Assembly (NCBI RefSeq): GCF_001277995.1
Contig: NZ_CP009220.1
Location: forward strand, 2,542,001-2,606,000
Origin: Corynebacterium deserti GIMN1.010
GTDB taxonomy: Bacteria; Actinomycetota; Actinomycetes; Mycobacteriales; Mycobacteriaceae
Direction of reading: 5' to 3'
DNA length: 64,000 nt
Under the pieces are notes generated by a model. It was given only the letters and a program-made list of their open reading frames with translations, did not search any database and was not told where the DNA came from. The stretch's first letter is position 1. Every line of letters begins with the position of its first letter. Below are positions 54,616 to 64,000 of the stretch, piece by piece. The position numbers were made by a program, and so were the translations under genes.

Positions 54616-55881
54616 CTAGAGACGCCATTCCTGGGGTGGTTCATCGGTGTCTTGTGCGTCATCAAAAATGCTTGACTCACCGTTTAGATCACGCACAACA
54701 CGGGTACCATAGAGATCATTTGTTCGGGAAGGTTGACCGTCCGCGATGGAATCGACGTCGTCGGCACCCAGCGAACGAGGCTCCACCACTCCCCGGCTTT
54801 CCTGCACGCCTCGAACAGGCATTTGCAGCGGCTCCTCAGGTCGAATCACCAATGGCTGGGAGAGGTCTTCTTCCTGATTGTCCGGGGTGAATTCAGGTTT
54901 CTCAGGTTCTTCCGGCTTCAAGCGGGTGGGTTCCAAATGCTTGAGATCCAAATTGTTCGCACCAGCTGAGCGTGGTGGCAAGGTAAAGGAGGCGTCGGTA
55001 AGCAGCGCTAATGGCTGCAACATGTCCTCCCAATCAGCCGGGGCGGAGCCCTTGACTGTCTCTGCCAACACCCAATCTGATTCCATCCACACTGCGGTTA
55101 CGGACTCTGGCATGGCTTCGAGGGCGACACGCACGCGCTCGTCGACAAGCCTTGTTGCCACTCCTGCCGCATTGCTCAGCATGCGAAATCCGGACACGGT
55201 ATCAACTTCTAGCAGGTCATCGGACTCTTCCCTGCCCGCATCATCGCTCTGCTCGCCCCGGCGGGCATCAATAACCACCTCGGACGGGGTGCCGCGTCGC
55301 ATAGCCATCACCGGCACACTGGCCAGATCAACCAGGTGGGTTTCATAGCCCTCAGCCATGCCGCTGACCACGTCACGCGCCACTGCGCCGGTCGATGCTG
55401 CACCACGCGACCACTCATCGGTCAAAAATGCGTCTTCCTTGATGTAATCGAAGTGGTGCTTCGCCGCCCACGCTTTGCGTTCCCGGCGCTGCGCACCGGG
55501 GAAAGACAAAAACCCATGCTTATCGACGCTACGATGCTCCTCATCCACCGTCCCTTCAACGAGTTGAGGTTCCGGTTCTGGCTCTGGGACAGGCTCTGGC
55601 TGATAGTCGGTGACTTCCGGGATCTCCTCAATCACCGACTCCACCTCAGGATCAATCTCTGAAGCATCCTCCTCATACACGCCTACCGCGCGATCAGGAA
55701 TGGGTTCCACTTCAGGCTCCTCTTCTGGAATGTCGGTGTCGTACTCGACTTCTTCCTGAGGGGTCGACTCTTCAGCGGGCTCCTCAGTTTGCTGAGGGAC
55801 CCGCTTCGAAGAATCCGCGCGCCACAGCGCAATGCCTGCCACCAGGATTACGGCGGCGATGATCAAGACCAGAGTTTCCAT
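54616..55881 (-). CDS. Single-pass membrane protein with acidic linker, corynebacterial, unknown function
   Basis: About 421 aa. One N-terminal membrane helix (TLVLIIAAVILVAGIALW) is followed by an acidic Pro/Glu region (residues 25-110, with a PEPVPEPEPEPQ run) and a folded domain from about 115 (KHGFLSFPGAQRRERKAWAAKHHFDYIKEDAFLTDEW) to 320, then a polar tail. No family is recognised. The helix orientation suggests the body is cytoplasmic. ATG 55881 follows AAGGTGTGAG. It precedes pyrE on the same strand with about 100 bases between. Confidence 0.75.
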   Translation of the reverse strand: METLVLIIAAVILVAGIALWRADSSKRVPQQTEEPAEESTPQEEVEYDTDIPEEEPEVEPIPDRAVGVYEEDASEIDPEVESVIEEIPEVTDYQPEPVPEPEPEPQLVEGTVDEEHRSVDKHGFLSFPGAQRRERKAWAAKHHFDYIKEDAFLTDEWSRGAASTGAVARDVVSGMAEGYETHLVDLASVPVMAMRRGTPSEVVIDARRGEQSDDAGREESDDLLEVDTVSGFRMLSNAAGVATRLVDERVRVALEAMPESVTAVWMESDWVLAETVKGSAPADWEDMLQPLALLTDASFTLPPRSAGANNLDLKHLEPTRLKPEEPEKPEFTPDNQEEDLSQPLVIRPEEPLQMPVRGVQESRGVVEPRSLGADDVDSIADGQPSRTNDLYGTRVVRDLNGESSIFDDAQDTDEPPQEWRL

Positions 55882-55924
55882 CACATCTCACACCTTACTG
55901 GCAGTAAGCAGTCAAATGGAGAAT

Positions 55925-56749
55925 TTAGGTTTCAATAGGGTTCTTTGGGTTCGCGCTCCACTGTGACCAACCAGCAAAATAATGCGACGCACCCAGCAAA
56001 CCGGCGTGCTCCATACCGGCCAGCAACTGGGAAGAGTGGTTACCGGAACCGGAGTACACGATGACGTTTTCACCACTTGCCACACCTTGCTCAGCAAAAA
56101 GGGCTCGAATGTCCTCTGGGGATTTGTAGGTGTAATCCTCCTTAAGCACCGAACGAGCAGGGATATTGATCGCTCCCGGAATGTGACCTGCCTTCAGGTC
56201 AAGAGCTTCGCGCTTGCCTGAAAAGCGAAGTTCATCGCGGGCATCAATCAAAATTCCCGTGTGGGCCTTCACGTCATCAATCGTGGATACAGGCAGCTGT
56301 CCTGGGTTGGGACGCACATTGCAGAAGTACGGAAAGTTGCCTGGGCCACCTGCGTGTCCGAGGTTTTGATCCTCCCAATGCCAGAAGCCTCCGTTGAGGA
56401 TGCGCACGTTGGTAATGCCCGCCCAACGCAGAATCCACCAGGCACGAGCGGCGAACAAGCCACGGCCCTGATCGTAGAGAATGATCTCACGGTCGGTGTT
56501 GAGACCCCAGCGTCGGAAGGATCGTTCCAACAGGTTCAGTGGTGGGAGTGGGTTTCGGCCGTCAGCAGATGAGGGAAGGCCTGCGAGTTCCGTTGCTGGA
56601 TCGCAAAAAATGGATGTGGGGATGTGTTGCGAACAAAAAACGGTGTGGCCAGCTCCCTCAATGGGAGCCCAGAATGCGGCGAGGACTGTTTGCTTCTTTG
56701 CAGCGTGGATTGATTCAGCAAGGGTGAACGGAGAAATCAACACGGTCAT
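55925..56749 (-). CDS. Two-domain rhodanese-fold protein lacking the active-site Cys
   Basis: A 274 aa protein with two rhodanese domains, like thiosulfate or mercaptopyruvate sulfurtransferases: ILYDQGRGLFAARAWWILRWAGITNVRILNGG near residues 90-121 and ILIDARDELRFSGKREALDLKAGHIPGAINIPA near 166-199. The active loop that should read Y-C-G-S-G is YSGSGNHSS with Ser233 in place of Cys, so normal persulfide chemistry is not expected. It may be a regulatory or phosphate-binding relative. GGGAGA before ATG 56749 supports this start. Confidence 0.8.
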   Translation of the reverse strand: MTVLISPFTLAESIHAAKKQTVLAAFWAPIEGAGHTVFCSQHIPTSIFCDPATELAGLPSSADGRNPLPPLNLLERSFRRWGLNTDREIILYDQGRGLFAARAWWILRWAGITNVRILNGGFWHWEDQNLGHAGGPGNFPYFCNVRPNPGQLPVSTIDDVKAHTGILIDARDELRFSGKREALDLKAGHIPGAINIPARSVLKEDYTYKSPEDIRALFAEQGVASGENVIVYSGSGNHSSQLLAGMEHAGLLGASHYFAGWSQWSANPKNPIET

Positions 56750-56812
56750 GTCTCCCGAGCCTATGCGCATTTGTCCTCCTGCGCAGGGTGGGGACCTGTG
56801 TGAGTGAGCTTT

Positions 56813-57538
56813 TTAGCTCCGCCAGCCACGTGTGAGGAAATCCGCAACCTCATGCATTCCGATGCTGTGAAGGTCGATGACCAATTGCACGGGTGCCACG
56901 AAGCTCAGGCCCTTTTGTTGAGTCTTTCCAACGAGTTCAGTCGATCGCGCAGGAACCAAAATGAGATCAGCTTTCTCGGCGCTCGGGGCAATGGTGCCAA
57001 AAAGTGCTTCATCGACTTTCACTGCGGAGTCGTACCATAGAATCGTCGGTCCATTAATGGCTGTTCCGAGGGTGACCGACGCACTGCCTGCGCCTGACAT
57101 CGCCCAATCACAACCCATGCTGTCAAAGATTTCCGGCAGCCTGCGGGCCGATTCCGTGTGGACATTGAGGTAGACAGCATCATAATTGTGCTTAATTCCC
57201 AAAAGGGTGCCGGCTTCAGACACGAGGGTTAGAGGATCATTGATTCCCCAGCGCTCGAAGCGCTCCAACCAAATCCATGTGTTGTAATCCTGAGGGTGCT
57301 CAGGGACGGAGTCGTCAATAAGCGACCGCGCGGCAGCAGCCGCAAATGGGTCGCTTGCGTGGCGTGCATATACATCAATTTCGAGCCCGAGAGCTAACGC
57401 AATCTCTTTCAAAGTATTGATAGTGGGCATACTTTGCCCGTCGACAATTCGCTTGATTGTGGAGCGGGAAACACCAGCACGCCTAGAGGTGCGGGTGGGT
57501 TGCTCCGCTGCGAGCGCCATGAGTTCTTCGATCGTCAC
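56813..57538 (-). CDS. Helix-turn-helix protein with AbiEi-like C-terminal domain
   Basis: A 241 aa protein. The N-terminal 60 residues form an XRE-type helix-turn-helix (TSRRAGVSRSTIKRIVDGQSMPTINTLKEIALALGLEI). The C-terminal part, ending APVQLVIDLHSIGMHEVADFLTRGW, resembles AbiEi antitoxins of type IV toxin-antitoxin pairs, which pair with a nucleotidyltransferase toxin. No AbiEii toxin gene is adjacent, so this may be an orphan or a regulator. The GTG start follows GGGGAAGT. It is divergent from the MFS gene. Confidence 0.65.
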   Translation of the reverse strand: MTIEELMALAAEQPTRTSRRAGVSRSTIKRIVDGQSMPTINTLKEIALALGLEIDVYARHASDPFAAAAARSLIDDSVPEHPQDYNTWIWLERFERWGINDPLTLVSEAGTLLGIKHNYDAVYLNVHTESARRLPEIFDSMGCDWAMSGAGSASVTLGTAINGPTILWYDSAVKVDEALFGTIAPSAEKADLILVPARSTELVGKTQQKGLSFVAPVQLVIDLHSIGMHEVADFLTRGWRS

Positions 57539-57667
57539 ACTTCCCCATGCTAATCTGCGCGGTTGTGTGAGTCTGGCACTGGCTACACATTTTATAGAAC
57601 TTCTGCTTTAGTAGCGTGACCCAGCCTCATAGGGTACTTTTGTCAAGCACTGTTCAACGGTTTTTTG

Positions 57668-57695
57668 AGGACACCCCGCCTTTTTGGGGGTGTTC
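57668..57695 (+). other. Hairpin in the leader of the MFS gene
   Basis: AGGACACCCC pairs with GGGGGTGTTCT around CGCCTTTTT, about 50 bases before the GTG start at 57745. It is not followed by T residues, so it may affect translation or RNA stability rather than end transcription. Confidence 0.45.
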
Positions 57696-57744
57696 TCCAG
57701 GCGGTCGACCAGGGTTTTCGCCCCCCACCCTATGGAGGTACCCC

Positions 57745-59154
57745 GTGTCCAGGTTTCACAAAGTTTTGTTCAACACCATGATCGCGAATGTCACCACCGG
57801 ATTCTTATTCTTTGCCGTGGTGTTTTGGATGTATCTGTCCACCGGCGATGTCGCCCTGACAGGCATTATTAGCGGTATATATATGGGACTCATAGCCGTT
57901 GGTTCCATTTTCTTTGGCACGGTAGTAGACCACAATCGCAAGAAAACGGTGATGACTTTTTCTAGCGGCGCTACGCTTGTTTTTTATGCGTTGAGCGCAC
58001 TGGTGTGGGTGTTTTGGCTGGATGAAGACAACCTAAGCATTGGAAGTGCCGCGCTGTGGGTGTTTGTGTCCTTGATTATTGCGGGCTCAATTGTGGAGCA
58101 TATGCGTAATATTGCTCTGTCCACCGTGGTGACGCTGCTTGTCCCTGAAGCTGAGAGAGATAAAGCCAATGGCCTTGTAGGTGCTGTTCAGGGAATTGGT
58201 TTCTTGGTTACCAGCGTGATTGCTGGCTCCGCCATTGGGTTTTTGGGCATGGAAATCACGTTGTGGATGTGCCTCGCGCTTTCCCTTGTGGCGTTGCTGC
58301 ATCTTCTTCCGATCTCCATTGAAGAACCTGACATTGTCACCCACGAGGATGCCCAGCAGGCAGTGCAGGCAGCAGTTCAGGACGCTGTTGGTGATCCCGA
58401 TAGAGTTGCCGTGCCTACTCCGGCGAGCGATCTATCGATCGTATCTAAAGGAATCGATATCAAAGGCTCGATGAGAATCATCCTGAGCGTGCCTGGACTG
58501 TTGGCGCTTATCTTGTTCGCGTCATTTAACAACCTCATAGGCGGTGTCTACTCAGCTCTGATGGATCCCTACGGCCTGGAGCTTTTTAGCCCGCAAATAT
58601 GGGGGCTCGTGCTGGGGCTGACCAGCCTCGGATTCATTGCTGGTGGTGCGATCATCTCAAAAACGGGTTTAGGCAAGAACCCAGTGCGCATATTACTGCT
58701 GGTAAACGTCGGCGTTGCATTCATCGGCATGCTGTTTGCCATCCGCGAATGGTGGTGGCTCTACATTGCGGGCATTTTCATTTTCATGGCTATTACTCCT
58801 GTCGCCGAAGCTGCAGAGCAAACCATTTTGCAACGAGTGGTTCCTTTCCGCCAGCAAGGCCGCGTATTTGGCCTGGCCATGGCTGTGGAAATGGCTGCCA
58901 ATCCGATTTCTACCGTGATTGTGGCTATTTTGGCAGAGGCATACCTCATTCCATGGATGGCAGGACCCGGCGCGGACACGATCTGGGGCAGTATTCTCGG
59001 CGAAGGCAATGCCCGCGGAATGGCGTTGATGTTCTTAGGCTCTGGCACCATCATGCTGGTGGTGGTGTTGCTGGCCTTTATGTCGCGGTCGTACCGCAAA
59101 CTCAGCCAGTACTATGCCACCACCCACCAAGACATTGCTGGTGCCTCGGCTTAG
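57745..59154 (+). CDS. MFS transporter
   Basis: About 469 aa with 12 predicted helices; VVDHNRKKTVMTFSSG after helix 2 is the MFS loop with basic residues, and a long central loop follows (residues about 195-235, rich in Glu and Ala). The second half has RVVPFRQQGRVFGLAMAVEMAANPISTV, typical of the Bcr-unrelated DHA3/enterobactin exporter-like group. Substrate unknown. GTG 57745 (VSRFHKVLF) has GGAGG 7 bases upstream; frames further up are unsupported. Its stop overlaps the stop of the gene at 59151 on the other strand. Confidence 0.82.
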   Translation: MSRFHKVLFNTMIANVTTGFLFFAVVFWMYLSTGDVALTGIISGIYMGLIAVGSIFFGTVVDHNRKKTVMTFSSGATLVFYALSALVWVFWLDEDNLSIGSAALWVFVSLIIAGSIVEHMRNIALSTVVTLLVPEAERDKANGLVGAVQGIGFLVTSVIAGSAIGFLGMEITLWMCLALSLVALLHLLPISIEEPDIVTHEDAQQAVQAAVQDAVGDPDRVAVPTPASDLSIVSKGIDIKGSMRIILSVPGLLALILFASFNNLIGGVYSALMDPYGLELFSPQIWGLVLGLTSLGFIAGGAIISKTGLGKNPVRILLLVNVGVAFIGMLFAIREWWWLYIAGIFIFMAITPVAEAAEQTILQRVVPFRQQGRVFGLAMAVEMAANPISTVIVAILAEAYLIPWMAGPGADTIWGSILGEGNARGMALMFLGSGTIMLVVVLLAFMSRSYRKLSQYYATTHQDIAGASA

Positions 59155-59574
59155 AGCGCTCTGTAAATCATGCCTTGGGCGTGGAGTTCGTCAAGCAGCA
59201 TCTCCAGCCCGTGGGTAGGTGAATCAGGAGCAATATTGACGGTGAGCATCTCAGCCATCGGCGCTTCGACGTAGAGATCAAGCGCTTCCAACTGGGCACG
59301 CACATGATCGACAGCAATGGCGTCGACTAAGACCCTCAAGGTCTTGTTTCCACCGGCGACAGCGACCTCGCGAAATTCCAGGATTTCGTCGACAAAGGCC
59401 GCCCGCACGACATCGCCTAAGGCGCAATCCTTGGCCACCGCTGGAAGCGTGGTGACCAAGTAATAGCCAGAGGCGAGAGGCTGCGCACTCACCTCTTCGG
59501 ATTCCACTCCGGGAACGTCGAGGGGAATGCGCAGCTTTACGTGCTTCCTGGGCTGTCCAGACTGGCCAGACTGA

Positions 59575-59594
<20 letters not shown>
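59151..59594 (-). CDS. Small conserved protein encoded after clpB, unknown function
   Basis: A 147 aa cytoplasmic protein starting [15 protein letters not shown] and continuing with a beta-rich domain ([46 protein letters not shown] in parts), which resembles DUF4265. No function is known to me. The start overlaps the end of clpB by 20 bases, and the repeated N-terminus is produced by a 9-bp triple repeat that also covers the clpB stop. Co-expression with ClpB suggests, but does not prove, a role in stress. Confidence 0.75.
59557..59583. repeat. 9-bp tandem repeat, three units, over the clpB stop codon
   Basis: CCAGACTGG, CCAGACTGA and TTAGACTGC follow each other. The last holds the clpB stop (minus strand TAA), and the array codes for the Q-S-G/N repeats at the start of the overlapping downstream protein. 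Confidence 0.8.
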
Positions 59595-62133
<2,539 letters not shown>

Positions 62134-62225
62134 TGTCATTGCCCTTTCTGTGTTGGGCGCCAACCTCGACAGTGTTGATCTCAGTTTCCTGCAGGTCACG
62201 CGCCATTTTTTAACTCTCTATCATG

Positions 62226-62254
62226 TATAACGCACAAAGAGTTGAGTCTGTTCC
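62226..62254 (-). promoter_or_regulatory. SigH-type promoter of clpB
   Basis: On the minus strand GGAACA (62249-62254) and GTTATA (62226-62231) are 17 bases apart, fitting the SigH pattern GGAA-N17-19-GTT known in corynebacteria. Confidence 0.7.
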
Positions 62255-62261
62255 ACTCAAG
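62241..62261. promoter_or_regulatory. HAIR element 1 (HspR site) of clpB
   Basis: GTTGAGT-N7-ACTCAAG, one base from the consensus CTTGAGT-N7-ACTCAAG. It overlaps the SigH promoter. Confidence 0.85.
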
Positions 62262-62281
62262 TGGAAAAATTTTAAAAAATA

Positions 62282-62302
62282 ATTGAGTGGACCGCAGTCA
62301 AG
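62282..62302. promoter_or_regulatory. HAIR element 2 (HspR site) of clpB
   Basis: ATTGAGT-N7-AGTCAAG, two changes from the consensus, about 20 bases further upstream. Confidence 0.6.
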
Positions 62303-62372
62303 TTTAGAAATATTGCCGGAATTGTACATCAGGGTTTACCCATAACTTACGTGAATAAGGGAGTGGAGGTGG

Positions 62373-62384
62373 GCGTCGAAAAGC
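62373..62384. repeat. Intergenic copy of the repeated 12-mer GCGTCGAAAAGC
   Basis: One of nine perfect copies in the window, the others being at 2178, 5772, 10979, 26248, 26472, 35783, 44661 and 53855 (first base given). It lies just beyond the gltS terminator. Confidence 0.85.
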
Positions 62385-62389
62385 AAAAA

Positions 62390-62436
62390 GCGCTGCGGTA
62401 GGCGGATTCATTAACTGGATCCTCCTACCGCAGCGC
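62390..62436 (-). terminator. gltS terminator
   Basis: GCGCTGCGGTAGG (62390-62402) pairs perfectly with CCTACCGCAGCGC (62424-62436). The minus-strand transcript continues into CTTTTTGCTTTTCG. Confidence 0.85.
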
Positions 62437-62449
62437 GAGATCGCGCTAT

Positions 62450-63808
62450 TTAATCGACTGGAGCAGGCTCGCCTTGCCCTCGAACATGGCCGCGTTCGGG
62501 CAGCCACTTCAGCACCTTCGCCAGAATAAGAATGGCGATGGCAGTGATCAGCGATGCCCAACCGAGGCCCATGGTAAATCCGGAGAGCACGGCGATCGGC
62601 GCGATGATGGTCATGCCGATTTCGAAAGGAGCAAAGCCGATGTAGGCGACGCCGTATTCATTGAGTGCGCCGGATTTGAGCTTGGGGTCAACGATCTTAA
62701 GCAACGCGATGCCAGTGGCCACGGCCGCAGTTGCCCATCCCCACCCGAAGATGGCGCGTTCCAGCCACTTTTCGCCGAAGAATCGGGGTGCGACCCAGAA
62801 AAAGTAGAAGCAGCAGTAGGTGGTGCCGAGGACGAAAAGGACAACCAGTGGGATCCAGTAGTCAGCGATCGCTGCTGGAGCGATGGATGCAATACCGAAA
62901 GCGATGAGGTAATCGGTGGCAGCGCCTGAGACGGAATTGACGGTGTCGCGGTCAAGGTAGTCCGGCTTTTTCAGTACGCGCATAAGCACCATCCCTAAGA
63001 TGCCGATCACGAAGGACATGGCGAAAAGCGGGATGGAGACCGTGGGGAAAATGCTATTCAACCAGCTGTTAATGCCGTAAGCAATCGCGACAGTGAGGAA
63101 GATTACGCCTACATGCAGGGCCAATGGCTCAATTGCTGAAGGGTTGGTACTGGCTTTACCGATGGATGGGCGGTCGCTGAGCTTATCAATGTAGCCCGAG
63201 CGCAGATCCCATGGAAGTTGGGCGGGCATTGCTGAGGTTTTACCCTTTTTAATGCCCCAGGCAGTGAAGATAATGCCACCGACAATCGCGGCGAAGGTGC
63301 CCACTGTTGCAGAAGTAAAGCCCAAGGACATAGCAGCTTCTGCGCCGGAGGCTTCCAATGCGGTGCCCACAGCAGCAGCGGTGCCAAAGCCACCGACAAA
63401 GCCGACGGGCAACATCATTCCAAACCATTCATCCGTACCCCAGACCGGCTGGAAAAGGAAGAGGCCCAGGAGAATAAACAGACCCCACTGCCCCACGAAC
63501 ATCGCGGTGGAATATGCCCACATTGTTTTCATGCCGGTGCGCACGCCGCGGTCAAATTTCATGGAGTAGGGCATGGCAGCAAACACGATGGCAATGAGAA
63601 TCGTGGTGTAGGTGGACAGGTGATCTGACCAGCCAATGAGTCCCAAAACCTTTGGCCCCAGGATCATACCGAAAATGCCCGCCGTAATGGAGGAAGGGAT
63701 GAGCAAGGTCTGAAAGAACGGGATCTTTCGGCGCATGATGTTGCCGATGATCATCAAACCGGAAATCCACCCCACATCGAGGATCAAATTATATGGTGTG
63801 TACTCCAT
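62450..63808 (-). CDS. gltS: GltS-type sodium/glutamate symporter
   Basis: A 452 aa membrane protein with two inverted halves of five or six helices. Recognisable parts are LDVGWISGLMIIGNIMRRKIPFFQTLLIPSSITAGIFGMILGP near residues 10-55, in parts, the first re-entrant loop GFVGGFGTAAAVGTAL, and in the second half WGWATAAVATGIALLKIVDP. This fits the GltS (ESS) family, carrying glutamate inward with sodium. ATG 63808 has AAGGAAG upstream. A longer GTG frame at 63829 covers the ribosome site and is unlikely. Its promoter lies in the right-hand edge region, which otherwise shows no gene up to 64000. Confidence 0.82.
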   Translation of the reverse strand: MEYTPYNLILDVGWISGLMIIGNIMRRKIPFFQTLLIPSSITAGIFGMILGPKVLGLIGWSDHLSTYTTILIAIVFAAMPYSMKFDRGVRTGMKTMWAYSTAMFVGQWGLFILLGLFLFQPVWGTDEWFGMMLPVGFVGGFGTAAAVGTALEASGAEAAMSLGFTSATVGTFAAIVGGIIFTAWGIKKGKTSAMPAQLPWDLRSGYIDKLSDRPSIGKASTNPSAIEPLALHVGVIFLTVAIAYGINSWLNSIFPTVSIPLFAMSFVIGILGMVLMRVLKKPDYLDRDTVNSVSGAATDYLIAFGIASIAPAAIADYWIPLVVLFVLGTTYCCFYFFWVAPRFFGEKWLERAIFGWGWATAAVATGIALLKIVDPKLKSGALNEYGVAYIGFAPFEIGMTIIAPIAVLSGFTMGLGWASLITAIAILILAKVLKWLPERGHVRGQGEPAPVD

Positions 63809-64000
63809 ACCTAAAGCACTTCCTTCCACTCATTTTGCAGTTTTTTGCAGTGTTTATTTAGTGGGAACCTTGTACGCTCCCACGTCTTTGCGAGCATTTT
63901 GTGCCACGTTTTCACAAGCCATCGCACCATGGCGCTTATGGATTGTCGAATAAAACACGTCAACTTTAGTCGAGTGACGCAGATCCTCCACATCCCCTTG

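Noticed and set aside
63811..63993. A 60-codon minus-strand frame upstream of gltS
   Set aside because: No ribosome site and no family likeness; it lies where the gltS promoter should be.

Overview
The window looks like a chromosomal segment from a Corynebacterium of the C. glutamicum group. The evidence is the tiny porin pair PorA/PorH, a stand-alone groEL with two CIRCE operators, clpB with HAIR operators, the glnX-glnH-pknG operon, the ackA-pta pair with RamB-type sites, the purT and purA-fda neighbourhoods, many leaderless genes, and moderate GC. PorA and PorH match the 45 and 57 aa sizes I remember for C. glutamicum but differ at many positions from the ATCC 13032 sequences as I recall them, so this is probably another strain or a close sister species. 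I see no tRNA, rRNA, CRISPR array, prophage or intact insertion sequence.

Layout. 0-10 kb: a gene-poor edge, a small rhodanese, a MarR regulator with a giant single-module NRPS of the Pls/PosA (poly-amino-acid synthetase) type, gabD2, a frameshifted tetR with two matching operators, a YhgE-like membrane protein and polyphosphate kinase 2. 10-16 kb: porA-porH, groEL with two CIRCE elements, an M20 peptidase, and a free-standing LeuA-regulatory-type domain behind a structured leader. 15.6-22 kb: the mrpA-C-D-E-F-G cation/proton antiporter operon. 22-34 kb: a hydrolase-fold protein, a YbdK-type ligase, LytR_C and DUF3263 proteins, def plus the N-acetylglutamate-synthase-like GNAT, xth, cls, a Bcr/CflA exporter, a Na/Pi symporter, and a NUDIX-ABC exporter operon. 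34-44 kb: glnX-glnH-pknG, pta-ackA and fprA. 44-54 kb: a GNAT, a decayed lipoprotein gene, purT, purA and its conserved partner, a FUSC protein, fda and a GH76 protein. 53-64 kb: pyrE-trmH, an acidic membrane protein, a rhodanese lacking its catalytic Cys, an AbiEi-like regulator, an MFS transporter, clpB with its downstream partner, and a GltS-type glutamate symporter.

Most genes are core metabolism and stress functions. The least ordinary signals are: (1) the Pls-like synthetase, whose hand-read specificity code resembles lysine codes; (2) a perfect 12-mer, GCTTTTCGACGC, found nine times in 64 kb in genes and spacers; (3) short tandem duplications lying on or just after stop codons of at least six genes; (4) duplicated inverted-repeat operators around gabD2/tetR and around purT; (5) several single-base frameshifts, most of them in G/C runs, that are either real gene decay or sequence error. 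All calls come from reading the sequence; family names and literature links are from memory and no search was run.
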